Below are positions 25,226 through 52,495 of a stretch of 64,000 nt of DNA, piece after piece (the stretch's first letter is position 1; the number at the start of each line of letters is the position of its first letter). The DNA is taken from positions 13,268,001 through 13,332,000 of the forward strand of contig CM082577.2 in the NCBI GenBank assembly GCA_040954595.2, given 5' to 3'. The notes under the pieces are model-generated. The model made no database searches and was not told the origin of the DNA. It saw only the letters and a program-made list of their open reading frames with translations. Origin of the DNA: Balanoglossus misakiensis. Its lineage: Eukaryota > Hemichordata. Both the position numbers and the translations under genes were made by a program.

Positions 25226-25465
25226 TTTTTTTTTTTTTTTTTTTTTTTTTTGGGGGGGGGGGCTAACTGTATTTTGTTATTGTTAGCTTTCTTATGCCGT
25301 CTGATGCAACTATTGACACCATAGTTCGATGTGTTCGCAATCTATTAAATCATACATGGATATACGGACAGGTGGCGTCCTCACCGGTGCTATGCATGAA
25401 TGGTGTTTGCTAATCGCGTTCGGCAAAAGAACGAGATCAACAAAGCCAAAACAAAACAAAGTTAA

Positions 25466-26597
25466 AGTGGAACGTTGTGATCCGTTTTTGAGCCAATTCT
25501 GCGAAATGCGATTAAAAAGTACTATGAAAAACGTTGGTTTCATTCACTTTCACTTACGCATAACAGAGCTACAGCCAGCCAAAAACTGCGCGAACCCGGA
25601 AGTGAGTGACGTCAGCAACTCGTTGGAGCGAGCTTATGCTTATACACGCCTGCACTCACGCGACCGACGACGTTAGCATGGCAACATATTCTCGGGTAGT
25701 CGGCTACAATTTTGAACCAGAGATTCCCTTCTACGACCAAGCGACTGAATTTTACAGAGGACAAAAGTTCATGCAGTTCTGATCTCCGATGTGTCCCGTT
25801 TGTCAAGGCTTACACTTGGTGTGGTTTCAGTGAAACCATAGACCCTAGAGTCTATGGTGAAACAGACAATGCTGCAATTAAACAATACCCTCCCTTGTTG
25901 TCTCTCCCTCGTTGTCACCTTTTCGAACCACTTTTCTTACAAAAATACTTAGTCACCTTTTATGGAGTTGAAAAGAACGCAGGTGCATCGTCCTGCTCTC
26001 CAGGTGTAGTACGTCCGTAGTATAATGGAAGCCAATACTATAGTTATTGTATGCATGTTTCGTCTCTTGAAATGTATTAAAACTGCCCTTTTTAGTTGCT
26101 TTCATTTGATAACTATGCGATCGTCAATAAATGGAAATTAAACCCAAATACGTGTACCAAAAAACATGCAGGAAGGATTTAAAACGGTACGTTTATTATT
26201 ATCAGCGGCAGTTAGAACAACTTTGTATAGGCCTTACGGTTTGTTCATAAACGTCGACATGCATGGCATCATGGACATTGCAGGGTCTATGTCTGCACGC
26301 ATCGACAAATACAATACACGAAGAGCATTGCCTTTGAAAGAAACTTATCCCCGTCGATTTTCCGAATATGTTTTTAAAATCATGAACTTGACATTTCGCC
26401 ATGTCAGATCCGCGCAAAATGTGTCTGTTTATTGGAAATGACACGTCGAACGTGTAAGTTGCTGACGTCACTGTAGTATTTTCAACGCGCGTCTTCTGCT
26501 TGCGCAGGAAGTGAAAGTGAATTAACCCATCGGAACGTTGCCGTTTTTGACACCCGGTTTGTACTTTGAAGCCCAAAATTGAGGGTGTCGTTCCACT
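25466..26597. mobile_element. Non-autonomous DNA element flanked by TTAA
   Basis: AGTGGAACG at 25466 and its complement CGTTCCACT at 26589-26597 are flanked by TTAA (25462-25465 and 26598-26601). Similarity continues inward symmetrically: ttcactttcactt about 77 bases in and gtgacgtcagcaac about 140 bases in from each end, so the degenerate termini span about 155 bp. No transposase frame lies between them. TTAA duplication is the signature of piggyBac-type insertion, though the terminal bases are not the classic CCC. Confidence 0.65.
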
Positions 26598-27721
26598 TTA
26601 AACATGCTCTCTGTCCCCCTCTCTCTGTCTCTCTTTGCCTCTATGTCTGCGTGTCTGTCTGTCTATATGTTTGTCTGTCTCTCTCCATCTAATTTTTTTA
26701 CTCATTGGATGTGCGCAGTGGATGTGCGCAGCTCGAGAGCGAACGACATACAGAGAAATTACCAATTCAAACTTAACAATAAATTGTCTCTTGCGCAGAT
26801 TTCTACGGGATTATTACGCCATATTTTAGTTTATAAGCTGGCCGCTTCTTTTCTCCCCTGGCTTTTGAGACTTCTTTTCAAAATGTATGTATATAAAATC
26901 CAATCAACATTATAGAACGAAATCATAAATTTTAAAAGGTAGGTCCTTGTCGGCATATTTTCTACTAATCTTATTATTTGCCTGATTCGCCACACCATAC
27001 GGTTCACACAAGAGATACTTTTCTGATATTTATTCCCATATGTTACTCAAATGTCATAGAATGAGCCATCCAGACAACCATACACAATTAATATAGTGTC
27101 TTATACCAAGGATTCACGACAAATATCAAATTGGTTGATATCTTAACACACTGTCTTTGCATGGGGTGAACCAGTACATTTCCCTTATAATTTATGTTTG
27201 CGGTTTTCTGCTGCGTGTGCGAAATATATTTGAAAATTCAGTGTCGTCGATCAATACCATGCTGAAGAATCCGCTTTTGCTACGTGCGTGTAATTATTTT
27301 TATAGAATTATTAATTGAATCATCGATAATGAAAATGGGTATCTTTACTTTCTGTGGAAGTTTTACTAGACCGGACATGTCCTAGCAGGTAGGTGAACAT
27401 CAATGTCTCCACGTTTTGTATTTAGTGGATAGATTTGTTGATTTGTTGTTTGCGATGCATAGTAGTTTTGTAACACTACCATACACGGCATATTGATAAT
27501 GTCGATATCAAGTACAATTTACGATTCTACACCACTGTAGAGAACAATAACAAACTTTTAAGCTAGCAAAAAAGAAAAGCCTATATCGAGAATCCTACTA
27601 ACATATCTTCCGAGATCACGATTGTAATAGAAGTCAAAATTGTAAATCAGTTCAATAAACTCCACAAATGTTTGGAAACTTGCGTGAACGAATTGAAGAA
27701 ACCACTGTGTTCACGCACGCA
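26598..27721. other. Spacer; pyrimidine-rich tract, no gene supported
   Basis: A TC-rich simple-sequence stretch (about 26600-26690) is followed by AT-rich sequence. Open frames across it are low complexity and are not called. Confidence 0.4.
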
Positions 27722-27722
27722 G

Positions 27723-27821
<99 letters not shown>

Positions 27822-27865
27822 CGCTGGCACACACGCCGGTACACACGCCGGCACACACACACACA

Positions 27866-27906
<41 letters not shown>

Positions 27907-27911
27907 ACACG
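27722..27911. repeat. (AC)n microsatellite, interrupted
   Basis: About 48 pure AC dinucleotides, then a short interruption with two acgccgg motifs, then a second AC run. The Cys/Val and Thr/His frames across it are artefacts of the repeat. Confidence 0.95.
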
Positions 27912-28415
27912 GTTCTATCTCGTTATAGACAGTAGTGTTTTCCTGTCGCGCGAAATCGAAACCCTCACAAATGTAATTTGATTATGGGCATGCAAACGCA
28001 TCCTACATTTGTAATATTTCATTTCATTTATGCAATCCGAATATATGGATGGTAAGATATTTGAAATTTGAAAAATATATGGCGTCTTAGGTAATCATAG
28101 CGATGGTGCATCAAATGCAACGGAGTTAATAATATTGTACATACTATATGATACACATTTTTGTATGTTTCCTATTAATTTCATAATACGTTGTTTGGAA
28201 GTATCTGTAAGTCTGTACCCACTGACGCAAGAAATAAGTGACTACTATAATGTATAAGTAAATATAAGACAATATATCAATGCAATAATCAGTAGGTTTA
28301 TTCCCAGAAGATAATTACATACCAACAAGAGCTACCAAAGACGGTAGCCTAATTCAGGTCGTTTTTGCAGTACTCTAATGCAGTACAGAAAGACGGAAAG
28401 GGTCACTAATCCTAA

Positions 28416-28421
28416 TTTATT
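28416..28421 (-). terminator. Polyadenylation signal of the subtilisin/hevein-like gene
   Basis: AATAAA on the minus strand 78 bases downstream of the stop codon at 28499, well placed for the last exon. Confidence 0.6.
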
Positions 28422-28498
28422 GTTATTTTCCATGCGTAAGTCGCAGTGTAACCGCGAATGATGTCCACCTTCCCTGTTGAGTTTCAGTGAAGGCTGAT

Positions 28499-44962
<16,464 letters not shown>

Positions 44963-45520
44963 TATGTGTGATAAACTGTTATCGAAAATATAGTTTTGAA
45001 GGTGATGTGATATAATTAATATTTAGAAAAAAATGTTCCGTTCAAAGGATTTTCCAGGTCTGTGTAAAATGAACAGATTTTCTAACTGCCCAATCGAAAC
45101 TAAACTTAGAAGATTAAACGAAAGTTCTGAAATCAGATAGTTTTGTTGACTATAATGTCTGCGACAATTTAGCCTTCCATCAAATTTAATACTCACAGCG
45201 GGTTATATTATGAGCTTGTAAGCAGTAACATTTTTGTTCAACTAGTATTGGGTTCTTTGTATTTTTATAGGAACTGTACGACACACTTGTGTGCAACTAA
45301 CCCGTATACTTCAATCTACATTCATTTGGTCACCATTGTTTATCAATAAGATGGAGGCTTTATCGACGATGTATCAAGTTATCATAATTGTTTTTTTTCC
45401 TCATAAACAGTAGCATTGTTGTACAAAAGGTGTTTGCTTCATTTTATTATTACAGTGAATGTACTGACACACACGCATAAACTAACCTTACCGAATATGT
45501 ATAAGCTTCAAGTAACATAC

Positions 45521-45647
45521 CTTTGTCACCGTCGATGTCAAGTAGATGGTGAAAGTCGAACTGTCGAGAGACTTTGTCACCGTACCAAATACTAACGTAC
45601 TGGATGTTGTTTTGTAGTGTATGTTTGGCATTTATAAGCACATTCAT
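45521..45647 (-). other. Possible 5' leader exon of the protease gene
   Basis: A strong donor (CAAAG|GTATGT) closes an open frame starting with ATG at 45647. Joined to an acceptor at about 44950 (CATTTCAG) the frame would not continue into the protease, so if real it is untranslated or carries an upstream ORF of about 42 codons. Alternatively it is chance. Confidence 0.2.
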
Positions 45648-46324
45648 TCTTTATTACATGCATATTAAGTATCACAAAAAACATAATTGACTTTTCAACG
45701 CATCCCAGGGTCTCATTTTTAATGAGCGAAAATAATAAATCATCCTGAGAACACTACCCGCAACATGAACGAGTGACAATTTTTGTCCCACTCCTATCCG
45801 CTTTCACGCTATTTACCCTAAGTCCTATTCTTGATTTTTTTTGTCATTTGGCATGATGTTTGCAAAGTCCAAATTGGTTTGAGTATTGTTAAAATATTGT
45901 TTTGATGATAATTATTAAAATATTGTTTGGGGAGACTTCAGACATCTTAACGCCACTAATCAGATTACTCTGACAGCCAAGAGACAGTCTCCAGTCATGT
46001 GTGTTCATCACTGGAAAAAATAAGCATGTAAGCAAAGGGAAAAATCGGTTTGACATGATGTAGTACTGATGTATAAAACCACCACCCTTGACAATTTTAT
46101 CTTCCTAGCGTGGACTTATAAGCGTTGTATGGTGAAAATCTTACTGCAATTTTTGTGCTTGGCATGAATTTACCACATATGCAACTTTAGCCCAACAGAA
46201 AGCTTGATATCATTTGCAAGGTCACCTAAAATCGCCTGCCTTGCCTTATTGTCACACGCATACATTATATATAGCATATTTCCTGTTTATGTCAACGTTT
46301 ACCCGAAACGTTTCGTGACATTTG

Positions 46325-46549
46325 CATTTTTTATATCTCGCCGGCCGCCATAGTGTAGAAGAATGACGTCATAGTCCTTGCGTGATGCGCGCGATTTCGT
46401 CATATGTCGCGCAATTTTCATAAATTTTGTATATTTGACATCATTATTTTCACTCCGCGTTGAAGAAGCTCTAAAAAGTTTAGGGTCGGCGGGTTAAAAT
46501 TAGGGTAGGTCGGGTAATCGGAACAGCAAATATTTGTTTATTTTGGCCT
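46325..46549 (+). mobile_element. MITE family A, copy 2 (left end missing)
   Basis: It has the shared interior (ggccgccatagtgtagaag, gaatgacgtcatag, gcgcgcgatttcg, gtttagggtcgg) and the right terminus gtaatcggaacagcaaat...ttttggcct. The left inverted terminus is absent, so the copy is truncated. Confidence 0.7.
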
Positions 46550-47953
46550 GAATAGAAAGGGATGGAGGGACGTTTGCATCGGGTGTTTCGGGCCATAGCA
46601 GTGGTTTGGGCCTGCATGCATTTCACATCAGAGCCAGCCAGTTTGTAATCGGTTAACCCTGATATGACATTCAAAGTATTTCAGCACTGAACTTACCCGG
46701 TCCCCGGCGTTACCCCCAGAATGCTATCATTTTAACCAAGTGCCTTTGAGTGCGTAGGGCTAACATAAAAAGCGTTTTTTTCTTACATGCAGGCCACAGG
46801 AACACTGTTTGATTCTAATGTAAATGTCTGTATAGGTGCACCCAATTATTTTCATTTTTAAAATTTACGATACATAATTACGTGCTTGAAACTAGGTGTA
46901 GAATTATATAGGACGCACCAACAAACGTTCACCTTCTACATCAAATGTTCAACCTACGATAACATATCTCGTTTACTCTTCGATTTTCAATTTTTTTAGA
47001 TTTTAAAATGTGGTTGAATGGCGGCCACGGCTTCATTAGTCATCCAAATTTCTCACTAGAGGTCAACAAAACAACCCAACATTTCCGTGTAGCTGGTCTG
47101 TAATTGGATTTTTTTTTGGAACATAGCAGCAAAACTATTTATATTTTTCAAAATGTTACTGGTACTTGCGTCAAAAACATTTTACGAAGGCAAAGCGTGT
47201 GTGGATATTAGAAACGGCTATGATAACGTTTTACGTTATAGAATAACGAGAACTTTTGGATATAGTTGTACATGTTTTACAGATGGTCATTGGGACATGT
47301 GGAATAATTACAAATAGTTTCCTACATTGTTTATCAGTGGAAACGAGTAACATCTTCTTTCCTTGAGGTGAAAGCCACAATTCCGTTATCTTAACTTTGC
47401 AGCGGGTACATGTATTCTAATTAGTTGTTTATTTGTTCATTTCCAATTCATGCATGTGCAGTAACACTATTTTCCTAACTATGCTCTCTTGCGACCATGA
47501 GGAAAACTGTACAGTTGGGTATTCGTTTTTTTAATTGGACATTTCTTTCTTTCAACAAATGTTATCAGAGACAACCCACACGGGCTCAGAATTCAATTTA
47601 CTCTGTAATTGTTTCTCTCGTCGGCAAATGCCGGGTTTATTTATACTGCAACACGACGTTAGTCTAAAAATATAAATTTCACGATTTGTGAATTATTTGT
47701 ACGAGTATTAGCAATGATAGCAAATATGTCGTTAATAGAAAGACAGCACTTGTGGATTCAAGCGAAGATGGTGAATCAGGGCCGTGACAGGTTCATTACC
47801 ACCCATAACGTTATGTATTTTTTGTTATATGCATCAAGTATACGGTTTCTTTTTCGGTTTTCTAAATCAAGATCACATGCTTACAGTATTAATAAAACCG
47901 ATGTCTCCAAACACGCAGCTACCAATCGCAGTGCAACCGTTGATATCTTACAG
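46550..47953. other. Spacer, no gene supported
   Basis: AT-rich sequence. If the C-type-lectin-like exon at 47954 is real, its upstream exons should lie here on the plus strand, but I could not identify them. Confidence 0.35.
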
Positions 47954-48033
47954 GTATCGAAATGGGCACATGGGTTTATTGGATGACGAATACTGCGACG
48001 TCAGACCAAAGGGCTTCGTCTGTGAAATTCCAG
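47954..48033 (+). CDS. C-type-lectin-like domain, C-terminal exon (partial gene)
   Basis: An 80-base exon (acceptor ATCTTACAG, donor CCAG|GTACGC) starts and ends in matching phase and encodes LLDDEYCDVRPKGFVCEIP. The pattern D-x-x-C-x(6-8)-G-F-x-C-E is the end of C-type lectin domains, where the two cysteines close the inner and outer disulfides. Other exons of the domain were not found. Either the gene is longer than I can trace or this is an orphan exon. Confidence 0.4.
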
Positions 48034-48921
48034 GTACGCGGTGAATATAGTCATCAAATTAAAAAATACATAAAGTTGGAACTCATTCTGTGACATTACT
48101 TTTACATGGATGCTAACGGATCGGAATTTTGCTTACACTAGAGACCACATAATAAAAAGGGGAAGTTGCATGATTTTTAACTTTTGAGTTTTCACTGAGT
48201 CCATATTGTTTTTATTTTTCGTCTTTCCAGATACGTACTGCTTAAGTCTTCAAATCAGAGGATAAATGTAAACATGATATAGCCAGCACCAAGGCAATGA
48301 CATGACGGTGATGATGTAATAGAAAGACAAATCCATTCTCGATCTAGTATACGTACTGTTCATGATTCAACAATGTGCATAGCCGCCCGTAGTTATACAA
48401 ATTAATACTTTTGCGCTGTTTGCTTAGTTGAGATGCATTGTAATCAACCCAATTGCTTACTCTTTATTGTGTGTATTTAAAGGGCCAGCGCCATGCCCAT
48501 ACCCACAACACGTAAAATCACTCTTTCGATGGTGAAGTCGACGTCTGTTGCCATCTAGAATCCCACATCGCCCAATACGGTTTAATAATTTTCAAGCAAA
48601 ACTGCCCGGTGGGCGTGTACCTCAAAGCCAGTCCAGTCGTCATTTATCGCTCTTCCGAATTTCAAGCTTAATTAATAGAATTTGACTTGCATGTTCTGTT
48701 TAGCGTTTGTCTCACTACAGGCGACAAGGCTGCCAAGTGCGCATGCGTCATTCTCAGGCTTTGTCATAACCTTTCCGGCTACTTTGTGAACTTGGCAATA
48801 TGGCTCCCCAAACTGCAAAGTCCAGTACATTGATTTTTCGACGCTTGGGGAGATTTATCGAGCAACATGTATGAAAATTCACTTTTATAGAAGAAAGGGC
48901 AACAAGAGTTGTTGTTCTTAC

Positions 48922-49040
48922 ATTGTACGGCGGTACCCACGTCACAAGAAAACGTGTGTATCTTAATTCTCGATACCTTAGGATTTGTCTTTGTGCTAGG
49001 GGTGTCCTCTTATAAAACGGCAATGGGCCACTCTCGTCCT
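48922..49040 (-). CDS. Candidate internal exon of an unidentified gene
   Basis: It is open between a CTGAAG acceptor and an AAT|GTAAGA donor, with phases 2 and 0. The peptide is rich in Arg/Tyr (YKRTPLAQRQ, RYRELRYTRF). No family recognised and no neighbouring exon found. Confidence 0.2.
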
Positions 49041-49254
49041 CTTCAGGAATAGCCAAGAATAAGCAAAGGTAAAGACGGCGCCACATTCTACATCTGATTT
49101 TAATCAGATTGATGTCAACGGTTACCGGACTGGTATATCCACATGGGCTGTCGACTAAAGGGTCGAGTAAACATTAAAAACCAAATATTGCAGGTGACCA
49201 TTCACTAGCTATGGCATTTTTTATTTCTTTATGGACGGTTCATTTTTTTACGGT

Positions 49255-49400
49255 TAGGTATGGGAGGTGGTAACCCCCTCCGACATTATACCATTTTGTA
49301 AAATAATTGGCTCGAAACTGCATTTTGCTGGACTCAAAAGCAAAAATGGAGGTGCAAAATTATGTGACCCCCTGTCCTAAACGTTTCTGACAAAATTTTG
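49255..49400. repeat. Repeat fragment related to the 51.3-51.9 kb element
   Basis: The block 'gggaggtggtaaccccct', then ttttgtaaaata and cgaaactgcattttgctgg, matches the internal repeats at 51485-51575 and 51685-51775. Confidence 0.55.
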
Positions 49401-50117
49401 GTGTGGTCCAGGGAAAAGTGTATCAGCCTGTCAACACATGCCAGCATGATTGCATTCGTGTGAATGTCTATAATGCCCCATCCCACTTTTTCATTGCTTG
49501 AGGATGCCAACATGTTGGTATTCTACAATTACAAGCATTTCATATACGCAGTTTTAAAGACAACGTAGTTCCGCTCCATTGCGCAGTGACATGCTCTGAT
49601 TAGACAACATCGCTGCAGCTGCATGTCCCTGTTGGGGCAGTGGCGTTCCGTGCCATTCTGGCGAGAAACGAGTCAACGGACAAGGCGGGTGTCATAACAT
49701 CTATTTGATTTCGGGTGGAATTTCTGGCTTGCAACCCCGCCATTTGTTGGGAGACACGACTCGGGTATGAGTAAGCAATTCGAATAGGTAGTTGTACGCC
49801 CTAGTCCGGAGTTTGACGGCGTCTTGTTAACAGTTCCAAACCGAGCAGAAAGATTTTGAGAGAAGAAAGTAAATTACCCCTACATACAATATTGCATATC
49901 TTCTTATAAATATATTAAATCTGACTTGACTTTTCAACCCCTCTTCAAAAGTTGAAAAATAAAATATTGTTTATAATCGGCGAAGAAACCGAGCACTGTT
50001 GTTAGTCGAAGCCAAGGATGTTGTGCATTTTATAGTTTTGCGCCCAAACGAATAAGATAAAAAAGAAATCGGTAAACTTCAGATAACACACGACTCTCAT
50101 TATTAGCTGATAGGTAA

Positions 50118-50123
50118 TTTATT
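50118..50123 (-). terminator. Polyadenylation signal of the fucolectin-like gene
   Basis: AATAAA on the minus strand about 133 bases after the stop at 50256. Confidence 0.45.
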
Positions 50124-50255
50124 GAGGTGTTTCAACACTTGAGTCATGAATGTACAATACATGGGCCATTGAGGGCGTCACACTTACCCCCGTGTAAGGG
50201 TTACATGGACAACACACACAGCTCTAAATTTTGATAAACGACGACAGTGTTATTA

Positions 50256-50612
50256 CTATAATAAAGCTGCACTTGACTCAGCCATAACCTCCACTTCACA
50301 TAGATGCATGATTTGTGTCTTGTCGATCAACTGGATGCTGACGTAGCGGCCGCTCATAAGTGGTCGGCACCCACATCCGACGGTGATCTTTCGATTGGCT
50401 TGTGTGATCATGTCGCCACATTGTGGATTCTCTCCTACGTTCTCATTTTCTCCAACGCGTACCAGCGCGTTCTTGATACGGCTTGCTGAAATGCGAGAAA
50501 AACATGAAACAAATAATGTTGTTTGTTCGTTTGTTTGTTTGCTTGCTTTACCCGTTGATGCATAGACCCTGATGATAGCACGCTGAGCCTCACGGTTTAC
50601 CGCTTTTCTCAT
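50256..50612 (-). CDS. Fucolectin/tachylectin-4 (FTP, F-type lectin) domain, C-terminal exons
   Basis: The terminal exon 50485-50256 (acceptor GCATTTCAG, phase 2) encodes RIKNALVRVGENENV, NPQCGDM, GCGCRPLMSGRYVSIQL and LCEVEVMAES. This is the second half of the F-type lectin fold, including its paired cysteines and the GRYVSIQ and LCEVEV strands. A preceding exon ending at 50552 (donor CGG|GTAAAG, phase 1) adds AIIRVYAST, which fits the strand before it; its 5' border is not resolved. Known: these domains bind fucosylated glycans through a His-Arg pair located mostly in the missing upstream part. Inferred: a secreted or membrane lectin on the minus strand. Upstream exons should lie above 50.6 kb but were not found. 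Confidence 0.65.
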   Translation of the reverse strand: MRKAVNREAQRAIIRVYASTGKASKQTNEQTTLFVSCFSRISASRIKNALVRVGENENVGENPQCGDMITQANRKITVGCGCRPLMSGRYVSIQLIDKTQIMHLCEVEVMAESSAALL

Positions 50613-51297
50613 CCGTGGGGGATTACAGGGGGTGTATTGGCTGTGCGGTTTTGTGCCATGGATTGCTGACTACATGAATTGGTGAAGTAGGTTTTGTTTG
50701 GAACCGGAAAATATAAGCAGATTTGCACAATATATGCATTTTAGTTGTCGCGGTGTTAAAGCATTACTTTGAGGAACTCGTGTGTGATTGTCCTGACGCC
50801 TATTTCTTCGCGCATGTGCAGATATTACTCTCCGTTCCCACGTGCCTGTCAGAAGCACATCTTGTGAGAGTGACACCAGTTTTGAAATTTCTCGCTGTGG
50901 GTCATCTCTGCTTTTAACAATTCTAACTGCAAGCTTATTGTTCCCAAATTGCCAACAGTGATGTCATCGTGAAGAGCCTTGACTGATACACGTCCCACGC
51001 GCAGTAAATGGACAATGTAAAATGCTGCTTATCGCAACAATCCACTCGATTGAAGAAAATTCACGTTCTGGCTTAAATTCAATCTTCAAAAATAACAACG
51101 CTTACTACTGCAAAGGCTGTGCCTCAAAACAACAACCAAATACTGACGCATTCTTACAAAGAGTAGAAAAGTTACTGGGGCTTTAAGACACTGTCGTGCC
51201 CTCCATTCGACCTACCTTGACATGATACCACTAATACCGTTGCCACTGATGAAGCGAGGCCACTGCTTAGCTTGCTATCTTGATTTTGTACTTATTT

Positions 51298-51942
51298 AGG
51301 GAGCATTCGTTTTTTACAGGGAGGGGGGGGCCGGTGGAATTTGAGTCGCCGACTAAATGTAAAAGGCAACCCCCCCTGGAAATTACTTTTCTAAAATGTG
51401 ACCCCCCCCCCCAAAAAAAAGTTTATCCACCGGATTAAACTTATCAAACTTTGTCAGATATTGGTGTATGCTCGACATACCAAATTGAAGGGGGTGGGTT
51501 TGGGAGGGGGTGTCCCCCTCCCACGTAAGAAAATTTTATAAAATACAGAGCTCAAAGCTGCATTTTAATGAACCCATCAAAAGCAAATTAAAGTCGCCGC
51601 TCAAAGTTATCATGGGGTGGGGGCAAGTTCCCTGACCTGGGACACTAGATAAACCAGTCAATGATTGGAAGGTGTTGATGAATGAAGGGGGTGGGTGTGG
51701 GAGGGGGTGTCCCCCTGCCACATTAGAAAATTTTGTAAAATAAAGGACGCGAAACTGCATTTTTGTGGACTCAAAATAAATATTTAGCCGTCAAAGTTTT
51801 CAATTCCCCCCCTTTCAGTCCTTATATAATAATCCCTTGATTATAAAATTTGTCCCCCCCTAAAAACTGCTTTGTAAAAGTAAACCCCCCCTGATTTCCA
51901 CCGGCCCCCCCCCCCCCTCCCTGTAAAAAACGAATGCTCCCT
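51298..51942. mobile_element. 645-bp TIR element with internal tandem repeats
   Basis: Termini are agggagcattcgttttttac at the left and its complement at the right, extending through the G-run and ccggtgga on both sides (about 45 bp). Inside, two direct repeats of about 95 bp contain gggggtgggt, ggagggggtgtccccct and gaaaatttt. No coding capacity. Confidence 0.75.
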
Positions 51943-52400
51943 TATAATACATCATTAAAAACAAACACGCCACGTGGTGGTCGCATGTTACTACGCTTCA
52001 CACCAGCTATCTGTGCGATATGGTGCCAATTTTAAATCAGGAAACTCACAATTACATTGTAGTATGCATTCATGGGAAATTGGGAATTAGAATCTCAACA
52101 CAAATTGAACAAAAATGTGGGAATGAGGATCTCCACTAATTCAACAAATATATCGAAGTACTTTATTGATGAAAAATAGTGTATATATAATATTTATAAT
52201 TCATCAATAATATATATATGCGTCCGAGTACTTGTTTGTTGACTTACAATCACGAGCAGCTGCCCTCTTTCTTAATTAAGCGAGGCCACTGCAGAACTTG
52301 TTATCTTTATTGTTACTATTAATGAAATATGGAAGGAAGCGAAGGCAGTCCACTATTTGAATGGAACTTACGCGCATGCGCGTGAGATGATCTATTGCCT

Positions 52401-52406
52401 TTTATT
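52401..52406 (-). terminator. Polyadenylation signal of the acyltransferase gene
   Basis: AATAAA on the minus strand 90 bases after the stop at 52496. Confidence 0.55.
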
Positions 52407-52495
52407 CTTGCAAGACTTTCTGTGGTCTAATTTCGACTTTGTTTTCTTCTGTGTTGTTATACTACGTATACATCTTTTAAAACCTTAAAAAAACA

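Noticed and set aside
27647-27935. Cys/Val-rich and Thr/His-rich open frames on both strands
   Set aside because: They are translations of the (AC)n microsatellite.
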